Of a DNA stretch of 43,500 nt, positions 19,617 through 30,200 are shown piece after piece (within the stretch, counting starts at the first letter, position 1; every line of letters starts with the position of its first letter). The DNA is from Symbiodinium natans (taxonomy: Eukaryota > Sar > Dinophyceae > Suessiales > Symbiodiniaceae): contig CAJNDS010002768.1 of assembly GCA_905221605.1 (NCBI GenBank), positions 417,501 to 461,000 of the forward strand. The letters are read 5' to 3'. Both the position numbers and the translations under genes were made by a program. The notes under the pieces were generated by a model, which was given only the letters and a program-made list of their open reading frames with translations, ran no database searches and was not told where the DNA came from.

Positions 19617-20202
19617 CCCACCCGGGGGGGGGGGGGTTTAGGGCTTAGGGCTTAGGGCTTAGGGTTTAGGGTTTAGGGTTTAGGGTTTAGGGTTTAGGGT
19701 TTAGGGTTTAGGGTTTAGGGTTTAGGGTTCATAACCCTTAACCCTGCACACCTCGGACCGTGCCCTGGCGCTGGACCAGGCCCAGCGTGTCTGTGGGTTT
19801 GCTCCACAGGTCGGTCCTGCTGCCGCCACGTGGTTGATAGGGCCTATGGGATGTAGGGGTTTAGGGTTTAGGGTTTAGGGTTTAGGGTTTAGGGTTTAGG
19901 GTTTAGGGGCTGATAGCTTGGGGTTTGTAGAATTTTCAGGGCTTGCAGGGTTTGTAGAAGGCTTATCGGAACTGTAGGGCTTATAGGATTTACAGGGTTC
20001 CGAGGGTTTGTAGAAGGCTTATAGGAACTGTAGGGTTCGGAGGGTTCAGAAGGTGCAGGGTTTAAGGCTTCGCCCCCCCCCCCCCCCTTCGCCCCAAAAT
20101 CTCCAAAGCCCAAGTCGTACCATCTCGAGTGTGCCTACCTCTCCTCCCCCCCTTCGCCCCTAAACCCTAAACCCTAAACCCTAAACCCTAAACCCTAAAC
20201 CC

Positions 20203-20287
20203 ACAAGCAAGGGGCCAAAACGCCTGGCTTTCATGGAGTTGAGTCGCGAGGCGAAGCGCAGCCGGCGCGGCCCCTTGGTGGTTGTGG
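20203..20287. repeat. Imperfect inverted repeat between opposed arrays
   Basis: ACAAGCAAGGGGCC at the left and GGCCCCTTGGTGGTTGT at the right; the arms match with a 3-base gap. Arrays point outward on both sides. Confidence 0.55.
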
Positions 20288-20402
20288 TTTAGGGTTTAGG
20301 GTTTAGGGTTTAGGGTTTAGGGTTTAGGGTTTAGGGTTTAGGGTTTAGGGTTTAGGGTTTAGGGTTTAGGGTTTAGGGTTTAGGGTTTAGGGTTTAGGGT
20401 TC
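20285..20402 (+). repeat. TTTAGGG array
   Basis: Uniform heptamers in the interval between the two genes. Confidence 0.95.
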
Positions 20403-21082
20403 ATAGGGTTAAGGGCTTAGGGCGGGGTTGCGGGTTTCGGGTGGGAGAGTATAGCTTTTGGGGCCGGGCATTTTGGATTGCATCGGGTTTACCCGGCCCA
20501 AAACCCTAATTATAAGCTCTAAACCTCATTTGTAGTTGAGGTTCTAGGGCTTCAAGATTTTGGGCATTGGAGGCTTCGGAACTACAGGGTGCAGGAAGCG
20601 GGTGGATTCCGCAAATTGCACATCCTAAACCCTGACGCTTTTGATCCTGCTAGGTCATGAGTTGGACTTCAGGAACAGTGGGTTTAGGGTCTAGGGTTTA
20701 GGGTGTGGGGTACAGGGCTCAGGGACCCGCGAGGTCATGCAATGTCCCTGCAGCCGAGAGACCTCCGTATCTGCCCTGCATTGCTCTTCATCCGAAGTCC
20801 TCAGGTAGCAAGGCGACTAAACCCTAAACCCTTTCCCTAAACCCTAAACCCTAAACCCTAAACCCTAAACCCTAAACCCTAAACCCTAAACCCTAAACCC
20901 TAAACCCTAAACCATGGAACTGCCCTTAGAAGCTTCGAGCCCTCGAGCCCCTAGCCCGTATAAGGTTCAGTCTTTCGGGGTGACGGCGTACTAACTCCTT
21001 ACCTCAAGCCTACATGCCTATAAATTCTGGGCTTGGGGATTTCAACCCTAAACCCTAAACGCTACACCCTAAACCCTAAACC

Positions 21083-21201
21083 CTAAACCCTAAACCCTAA
21101 ACTCGCGTAACGCAACAAGTCTTCACCTGCAAATCCAGGTCTCATCCGCCCGAAAGCCAGGGCGTCACAGGCGGAACGGTTCGGCAAGCTCGGCTCGGCA
21201 C
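21083..21201 (-). CDS. RBKS: Ribokinase last recognised exon
   Basis: Acceptor AATGAG|GT. Encodes GAEPSLPNRSACDAL, the family's C-terminal end, then FxGRM-like residues not recognised. Either it is spliced at 21127 (AG|GTGAAG, a good GT donor), or it reads on into the telomere array and stops at a TAG there (21083-21085). Confidence 0.75.
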
Positions 21202-24200
21202 CTCATTGGGCTTGGCGTTTAGGGTTTAGGGTTTCGGGTTTTAGAGCCTAAACCCTAAACCCTAAACCCTAAACCCTAAACCCTAACACTTCTTCGAGGC
21301 AGGATGTTGACGATGCACGAAACAGCCGGATGGTTTGGCTTGGTAGCCCGGTTGATCCTAAACCCCAGACCCTAAACCCGAAACCCTAAACTCTAAACCC
21401 TTGTTGTTGGTGGTTGCTTTATATATAGGGTCCGTTTCAGGGAGGGGGGGTTTACGGGTGGTATGTAACCCCAGGGTTCCCTCTTACTCCCCCCCTACGA
21501 AGCTTCCTTCGAACCCCTTCCACCCAAAACCCAAAACCCTAAACCCTAAACCCTAAACCCTTAAGGATCCTATATCAGTAACGTTGGCTACAATATACGG
21601 GAACCTAGATCCAAATCATGGGCAAAAGGTCACCACTGGGCAACCAAGTTGGAGCTTAGACTAGGCGCTAAACCCTAAACCCTAAACCCTAAACCCTAAA
21701 CCCTAAACCCTAAACCCTAAACCCTAAACCCTTAAACCCTTAAACCCTAAACCCTAAACCCTGAACCCTAAACCCTAAACCCTAAACCCTAAACCCTAAA
21801 CCCTAACCCCAAATCCTAAACCCTACAAGCCTAACATCACCTTCGAAGGGCCGACTCGGACCATGGCCACAGCAGTCCTCATCAAACCCACCAGGTCAAG
21901 AGTCCCAATAACCAACCCCGATGCATCCTGCGCGCTAAACCCTAAACCCTAAACCCTAAACCGTATACTAGACCCAGGGGTAGCCTTGAAATAAAAAAAG
22001 GGCACCCTTTGTGGTTTCAAGGGGGTTATAGGGGAGCCCCGACCCCAAAAAAAAGGAAATAACGGCCTACTCCTGGTCCTGGTCCTTGTATACACCCCAA
22101 ACAGACTGCTTACTATAGGGGCCTGACGAATTAGAATAGGGTTTTCCGGCATGATTATGGTATATTTACATAGGGGCCTTCCAAGAATGCTAGTGGTACT
22201 TATTCCAATCCCTAAATTACGTGCCAGGAATCACACCAGCTGCTGTTAAACAGGGTTGCGACGGCATCCTGCCCTAAACCCCAAACCCCAAACCCTAAAC
22301 CCTAAATCCCAAACCCTAAACCCAAAACCCCAAACCCAAAACCCTAAACCCATTAAGGGCACTACAGGGCATCCTCTTAGTGCCCCAGTCACCCTTTTTT
22401 ACACAAAGGTACCCTATTTTCATGGATGGCTACTTTATCGGGAACCCTGAACCCAAATAAGGGCAAAAGGGTACCACCGGGCTACCTATACCCTAAACCC
22501 TAAACCCTAAACCCTAAACCCAAAACCCTAAACCCTGATACAAGTGTGCAGGTGCCTGCTGTTGCCACTGCGATTGCGCCAGCCGCAGCTGCGAGACGAA
22601 GTGAATCGACCCAGGACTGCGTTTAGGGCTCAAGGTTTAGGGTTTGGGGCTTGGGGTTTGGGATTTCGGGTTTGGGTTTGGGGGCGACTGACGTTACATC
22701 GAAACTGATGGCTCGCTGTGTTTTTGAGAGCTCGGCAAAGTTGACGGGTTGGCTACACTCCCCAACACCCGCATGCACTGGTGCAGACCAAACGGGCCGA
22801 ACCTCTCCGGACCATTTGGGGCTCGAGAGGGTTCGACAACAAATTGAATAGCAATGGCTAGCTGGCAAGTAAGATACAAGATGACGAAAAAATCGACGTG
22901 GTTGGTGTTGATATCAAAGCCCAAAGCCCGATATTGCTTGAGATCATGTGTATGCACATAAGTCTGGCCAAGTATGGTCAATTCAACAAAACCCCATTGT
23001 ACATTCTGCAAAGGTGCTTTTGCAGAAGCACTAGGTTTGTTATAGGCTTTGCTGACACAAAGGCTCCGCAAAGGTGTCAAGCTCGAAGCTGCTGCGAGCG
23101 GCTTGCTTGAAACAGTATCAGACGGCCTACGAGCCCCAAAAACCGCAGCAAATGCGACGAAGGTTCAAATGTCCAAACCTTTAGGCCTCCACTTTTACGT
23201 TTGCCCGAATTCTGGGTTAGGGTAGAAACGTCAGTCGGTCGACGCTTCATGTGTGCGAAATGGCAAGCTCGCCCAGATTGGCCTTGCCCTCGGCCAGTGC
23301 CTCATGGCATGCGAAGAAGGCAATGTTGCCGAACGGCTTATAGTGGGTAAACACGTGGGTAGACATTGAAATCCTGAAAGCGCTGCTCTTCCAAATGTGA
23401 ACTAACTCGCCGTGGCCTGTGCCCACATAAACCGTCCCCCCTATAATTACAAACCACTCTTTCGGCTGGATGCCCCCTAAACCCGAAACACACCACTGTA
23501 TAGACTGCAAAGCAGATTGATGCAGCTACTACGCAGCTGGAAGCGGCCATCTGAATATACTTGTGAACAGCGGGAGCCCTACCCTAAACATTGAGAATCA
23601 GCTGGCCAGCGGGTCGCGTTTACCGGTCCAGGTTGGGTCTCGGGCGATTGAGAACGACAACGAGGCTTCTCAAAGACAAGGTCTCCGGTCTTCGAGGTCC
23701 TAGAAGAAGGCTCGGCTATATATGGGCGAGGAATGAATTTGGGCCTTGGTTGCATGTTCATTCGGTCCAGGGCTCTTTTACAAGGAAGCCTCTTAATTCC
23801 TCCATATGCTCCCTCTATTTCGTGCTTTTCAAATACGAAACCCTGCCTCCATATTGTTTCTCTCCAAAGGGGATCTTACCTCTTTCAATGCGCAAAGCAG
23901 TCAGCATGACTAAACCAGAAAGACGGCCTGCAAGCGCATTTGCCTGATGGTGAAGTCGAATTAAAGAAACAACATTGTCAACGAGACCGTCCGATTCACG
24001 CAGCGTTTTGGGGAAAGAACCAGGCGGCGGGGATTTCTGCACGCGCATGAAACCCTAAACCCTAAACCCTAGACCCTAAACCCTAAACCCTAATCTCTCA
24101 GAGGCAGTCCTACGGCACGCAATTGCATGAGTCCCAGTCTCGACAGCGGTATACGATGCTTGGCATACTGAAACACATCGGGCATATGATATGTGTATTT

Positions 24201-27200
24201 TCTTCTGTGGAGACTAAACATCTGGATGTGTGAAAGGTACTTTTTGACCATGGCACGCATTCAGCTGCAGGTGACCGACCACGGGTGCTCAACCCTCACC
24301 CTAAGGGTCCATGTACCCAAATAGGGAAGACTTGGGCCTTAAAGTGCCTCCTACATAGGCAATTTGGGGCCCAAGTAGATCATGGACCCCTCGGGTAAAC
24401 GCTTAGGCTTTCGGCTGAGGTTTTAGGGCTTATAGGGCACTAAACAAATAACCGAAGATATGACACTGGGCACATCCCCAGTCAATCCACTTCTCATCAG
24501 TGCTTCGTATGCAAAATACTACATACTTCGAGACTGATCATAAGAATCGCAAACTGCACAGGTTACGTATTGCTGCCTGGTGCGGTTATGCCCCTTCTTG
24601 CGTGTTTACATTACTTCGCAGACAAGCTGCCTCATTAAGCAAAAACAGATGCCCCAAGTCGTCACCAACCGATGCATGTGGATTGAAGTATGAAATTCAG
24701 TACAAAAAGTGCAAGTTATACCTAAAGCAACTTAAGCCCACCAGGGACGATGCAGCAAGGACCAAAGCATGCCCCCGCACCCTAACCCCTAACCCCTACA
24801 AACCCTAAACCCTAAACCCTGAACCCTAAACCCTAAACCCTGAACCCTAAACCCTAAACCCTAAACCCTGAACCCTAAACCCTAAACCCTAAACCCTGAA
24901 CCCTAAACCATGGCTTGAATATCATTGCAAGGCGGGGTTCGACGGCGACGGCTGCACGAAAAGCATCACCCGCAGCTGTAGCATCCTGGTTTTAAGGTGT
25001 TAATCAGGAGGTTTAGAGTTTAGGGTTTAGGGTTTAGGGTTTAGGGTTTCGGGTTTAGGGTTTAGGGACCTTAGAAGGGACCCTTAGTCCTAATCCCCTA
25101 TCTGACGCCTACATATACCTTGAAAGGTCCCAATGTACCCAAGCAGCCCCCAAATCACCCCTTAAGACCCAAACCTCTGGCTTTGGGGTTTTTGGGCTCT
25201 AGGGCTTAAGCCCGAAATTCTATACCTAAACCCTAAACCCTGAACCCTAACCCCTAAACCCTAAACCCTAAACAAACCGCTAATTCCCCGACAGATCCGG
25301 TCCAAGGCTCCACGACGCGACCTCCCGGGACAGGCAGCGCCGGCGCGTCCACCTCTTCCGCCTGTGAATCGCGCAGTCCTATACGGTTTGGGGTTTGGGG
25401 TTTGGGGTTTGGGGTTTGGGGTTTGGGGTTTGGGGTTTCGGGTTTCGGGTTTCGGGTTTCGGGTTTGGGTTTGGGGTTTGGGGTTTGGGGTTTGGGGTTT
25501 GGGGTTTGGGGTTGGGGCTTGCGGCTTGGGGCTTAGGGTTTAATTTTCTAGGAGGTGCTGTTGAAAGCTGAAGGTCGTAGAAGAGGCAGGGTCAGAGTTT
25601 GAAAGCAACTTAGGGGACGCGAGGACCCCTAACTTACGTAAGTATCCCTGCTGGCTAGCCCTAGCCCTAAACCCTAAACCCTAAACCCTAAACCCTAAAC
25701 CCTAAACCCTAAACCCTAAACCCTAAACCCTAAACCCTAAACCCTAAACCCTAAACCCTAAACCTAACCCTAAACCCTAAACCCTAAACCCTAAACCCTA
25801 AACCCTAAACCCTAAACCCTAAACCCTAAACCCTAAACCCTAAACCCTAAACCCTAGCCAGAGCGCAAGAGTGTAGGAGCCCTCTGGTGTAGGGTTTCGG
25901 GTTGCCTGGAGCCTACCTTTAGGGTTTTCCCTGAGCTTTAAAGACCCTCAGCCCTGTGCCAACCGTTACTGTCGCAGCCACCACGCGCTGCTTAACCACG
26001 CCCTAAACCCTAAACCCTAAACCCTAAACCCTAAACCCCAAACCCCGTAGATCAAGGCTTCGAACACCTCCGAGCTCTTCAGCCCATGAGCGAAATAGCC
26101 GGCAGCTCAGGGTTTAGGGTTTAGGGTTTAGGGTTTAGGGTTTAGGGTTTAGGGTTTAGGGTTTAGGGTTTAGGGTTTAGGGTTTAGGGTTTAGGGTTTA
26201 GGGTTTAGGGTTTAGGGTTGCCCGAATGGCCACACTCATACGTGCGGGTCCATGGGTTTTTGGGCTGAAGGTTGAAGGTAGAGTCTCTGGGCACACACGC
26301 AAACCCTAAACCCCAAACCCCAAACCCTAAACCCCAAACCCTAAACCCTAAACCCCAAACCCTAAACCCTAAACTCTAAACCCTAAACCCCAAACCCTAA
26401 ACCCCAAACCCTAAACCCTAAACCCCTTGCCTCCGTGACCAGCATGGAACCTCGGGCTCCGAGCGTGACCAACCTGATGAATTTGTGGCTGGGATGAGGG
26501 ATTAGGGTTGAGCGTTTATAGGGCTTGGGGTGTTCGATTGAGGTTTAACTAAACCCTCAACCCTAAACCCTAAACCCTAAACCCTAAACCCTAAACCCTA
26601 AACCCTAAACCCTAAACCCTAAACCCTACACAGATGAAGTGGCATCACTCGTAAGTATCGCGAGAATGAAATTTTGAGCCGAGCCCAAGAACCACAGAAC
26701 AAACACGCTTGTGGCAACGAATGAGCGTTGGGGTGGCAAGTTGTTCATCAGGTTCAGATTCCTTTGTCTAGGGCTGAGGGTTGAGGGTTTAGGGTTTAGG
26801 GTTAAGGTTTTAGGGTTTAGGGTTTAGGGTTTAGGGTTTAGGGTCCCTACACCGCCCCCTAAAATTATGTTGCAATTTCTCGGTGCCTACACCAGGGCAG
26901 AGAGGCCCCCCTGAGTTCAAGCCCTACACGCGAAAACCCTAAACCCTTAAACCTAACCCCTCAAAACCAGAAACCCTAAACCTAAACCTCACAACCCTAA
27001 ACCTCAAACCCCTGTTCGGGGGGCCTGAACCCTCAGCGGGGCTGCGGAGCGCGTGAGTATGCATGCTTTCGTGTCGCAGTGTCAGCATTCCCTCCCCCCC
27101 AACCCCCCACCACGCCCTCCCCACCTAAACCCAAAACCCTCACACAAAGCCAACCCAAAACCTTCCACCTGCAAACCCGAAGCCTGCGCAGCAGTCACCA

Positions 27201-30200
27201 CTGCGGTTGGCGGTGGCAGAACCTGGCTCGCCCTGATAAGATCAGCCATGCCCACAGAAGGGCCAACGTAGGTCGGCCGGGGCAGTGAAGGTCATCGACC
27301 CAGCGGCCGACGATCGACCCAGCAGCCGACGGTAGTGATGCAAATGGTTTAGGGTTTAGGGTTTAGGGTTTAGGGTTTAGGGTTGCATCATTCCCGTGAG
27401 GTCCAGGCCAGTGCCTTCCACGTCCACCGGAGCAACTTTGTACCGTCCCTCTGGCATGTACACCGGGCTTGAAAACCCTTAACCCTAAAACTCTAAAACC
27501 TGAAACCCTTAAAACCCTAAACCCTAAGCCCTGAAACCAAAAACCCTAAATCCTAAACCCCCTCCCCCATCCCAACCACACAGCACGACCACGGGTCTGG
27601 GGGGGGGGGGGGGGACAACTCCACAACTCCACAACTCCAGAATTCCACAACTCCACAACTCCGCTCAACACACACACACACACAACACCAACAGCGACCG
27701 TGCCGCACCCACGCGCCTTGCCTACCAGCTCCCCATATACAGAAAAAACTCACCTGGGGTTGTATAAAAACCCCGTTATAAATCTATTCATCCGTTCTAG
27801 GGTTATCGTTTTTTTTCTTGATTATCGTTTTACAGGGTTTTGTGGAACAACCTACAATTTCATGGATTGTAGTACAAGCTTAGTACTGGAACCGCCGCCC
27901 CCGTGAGCCGGCGGGATTTTCATTGATTTGTAGTACAAGCTTAGTACTGGAACCGCCGCCCCCGTGAGCCGGCGGGATTTTCATTGATTTGTAGTACAAG
28001 CTTAGTACTGGAACCGCCGTCCGCGTGAGCCGTCGGGATTTTCATTGATTTGTAGTACAAGCTTAGTACTGGAACCGCCGTCCTGTGAGCCGGCTGGATT
28101 TTCGTTGATTTGTAGTACAAGCTTAGTACTGGTGTCGCCTGCCTGCCGCGATGCAGCAATCAGGCCGCTTTATAACGTTATCGTTTTTTTTCTTGATTAT
28201 CGTTTTACGAGTCAGGGGCACTGCCCCAAACGCTTCGGGCAACTCCTTTCATAAATCGAATGCGCGGGGTTTTTATACAACCCCACCTCGCATGGCAATC
28301 CTAAACATACACCCCAAAGCCTTCACAGACGGGCCAAGGCACGAGACTCTAAACCCTAAACCCTAAACCCCAAACCCCATACCCTAAACCCTAAATGATA
28401 AACCCTAAACCCTAAATGATAAACCCTAAACCCTACCGCCAGGAAACACAGCGGCGGCTCCCCTCTCGCGCAGCGCGCGAGCAGCTGCCAGCACGTCGGC
28501 TCTGGGGGCGGGGCAGGAAAGAGGGGATCCGGGAAGCGTGGGCTCTTGGGGTTTAGGGTTTAGGGTTTAGGGTTTAGGGTTTAGGGTTTAGGGTTTAGGG
28601 TTTAGGGTTAGGGGATCCGAAGTATGGGCCCTTAATGTGGGTCGCCTGTTATATAATCTGAGGGTAGTTACGTGGGCCCTTAATATGGCCCCTAACCTCC
28701 TTTCAAGGATTCTGATGTCTGGGCCCTTAACTTGTCTAGGGCATGTAGAGGTACATAAGGGGCCCCCTTCTAAGGGCCCATATGAAGGGACCATGTAACT
28801 ACCCTTAGGTCTCACCCTTATATACACTATACATAAGGGCCCATACTTCGGATCCCTTCAACCATACTGAGGGCCCATGGTTCCCAGCCCTGGAGGAAAG
28901 AGAGTGTGGAGGGTTTGTGGGCTTTAGGGTTCGCTTGGGGTTCAAATGAGGCATACGGGTCGTATTTACAGTTTCGGGCGAGTGTACATAGAATTCCTGA
29001 AAAGCGCGACGAGTGCACATGTTAGGTTTTTCTCTTGGAAATCCCAAAGATAGAGATCATATCACTTGCATGCCTTTGAGATTTGAAGCATAGGGCTCAA
29101 CCTGACCCCTCCTTGGGTTTTGGCTTTAGGCTTTCGCACTCCAACCCTAAACCCTAAACCCCAACCCTAAACCCTAAACCCTAAACCCTAAACCCTAAAC
29201 CCTAAACCCTAAACCCTAAACCCTAAACCCTAAACCCTAAACCCTAATTCCAACAACTCAGATGTGCGAAGCATGGGCCGGCACCCCGCAGCCCTTATAC
29301 TCAAACACCTCAATACCCTAAACCCTAAACCCTAAACCCTAAACCCTAAAATCTGAGGGCTTCGGGCTTCGGGTTAGCCGAAGTATGGGCACCCAGTTTG
29401 CGACAAGCGGGAATAGATTTGGGGGGTCTATTATCGCTAAACCCTAAACCCTAAACCCCAAAACCCTAAACCCTAAACCCTAACTCACATGTCGGGGTTT
29501 GGAGTTTAGGAATGAGGCGCAAGAGTTCCGAGCCTCGTGGCTGTTGCCAGACCCGTCAGCCGCTGAAGCTCCGACTCGTTGGGGCAGAAAACCTCAGAGA
29601 GCTGCGGTTTAGGGTTTAGGGTTTAGGGTTTAGAGTTTAGTGTCTAGGGTTTAGGGTCTAGGGCTTAGGGTGTAGGTTTTAGGGTTTAGGGTTTATAGGG
29701 TGTAGCCGTCTCAGGCTCGGCGCACCTTTCAGAGAATCTGCAAGACCCTAAACCCCAAAATCGCGAGCGCCATATTGCCGGGTCCTATAGATTTATGAAG
29801 TTCCCCTTTCATGGGCCCTGGTTGTAGTATGGCCCCTCGCACACCTAACAAGGGACCGTCGTTTTAGATGCTTAACCATATCGTGCAGAGCCTGGCTGCG
29901 GAAAGCACAAACCCATTTAAAGGTAACGAAAACAAGCGTGTCCCTAAATCCTAAACCCTAAACCCTAAACCCTAAACCCTAAACCCTAAACCCTAAACCC
30001 TGTCAAAAAACTCCGAGACCGCATGGGTATGTCCTGAAATCGTAGGATCACCCGTGAAAGCTCTCTTTAAAGGGGCACTCTGATGCTGGGAAACCTCCAT
30101 ATCCCTGAACCCCCTACATCATGCAGTAAGAGACTCGAAGCTGATGACGAGTATCCCCTAAACCCTAAACCCTAAACCCTAAGCCCTAAACCCTAAACCC

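Larger units (their letters stand above)
19617..21082. other. Interval between 2.8-kb element and ribokinase 3' end
   Basis: TTTAGGG 19634-19731, 19858-19908 and 20285-20402; CCCTAAA 20157-20201, 20818-20911 and 21047-21102; a 56-bp direct repeat starting TTTGTAGAAGGCTTA at 19951 and 20007. A piece at 20912-20990 could start a plus-strand frame (MELPLEASSPRAPSPYK), not supported further. Confidence 0.5.
22617..24940 (-). other. Two ribokinase introns around microexon 23283-23300
   Basis: GC-AG (22617-23282) and GA-AG (23301-24940). The stretch 22690-24048 has no telomere-type repeats and is AT-richer; apart from the microexon I recognise nothing in it. CCCTAAA arrays lie at 24049-24092 and 24798-24909, and a foldback at 24305-24395. 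Confidence 0.7.
24986..26430 (-). other. Two ribokinase introns around exon 25311-25361
   Basis: GA-AG (24986-25310) and GC-AG (25362-26430). TTTAGGG 25014-25068 and 26107-26219; TTTGGGG 25384-25540; CCCTAAA 25225-25274, 25661-25856, 26003-26048 and 26300-26426. Confidence 0.75.
26474..28447 (-). other. Ribokinase intron (2.0 kb)
   Basis: GT-AG. CCCTAAA 26552-26629, 26935-27011 and 28346-28437 (with CCCTAAATGATAAA units); TTTAGGG 26772-26846 and 27346-27386. A 19-bp tandem duplication at 27294-27331, poly-G 27600-27614, an ACAACTCC minisatellite 27615-27662 and the MITE-like element 27756-28284. Confidence 0.8.

Noticed and set aside
21344-21359. CCCGGTTGATCCT, like the start of 18S rRNA
   Set aside because: Only about a dozen bases match, and the sequence then runs into a CCCTAAA array.
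21841-21927. Minus-strand 29-codon exon with good AG and GT ends (SGLVIGTLDLVGLMR)
   Set aside because: It falls between two ribokinase exons that join in phase and sense without it. Likely a chance open frame.
24500-24808. Plus-strand 102-codon open frame
   Set aside because: No recognised motif, opposite to the ribokinase, inside its intron, and ending in a CCCTAAA array.
27613-27684. CRISPR-like short repeats (ACAACTCC and AC runs)
   Set aside because: Simple minisatellite without spacers, in eukaryotic sequence.
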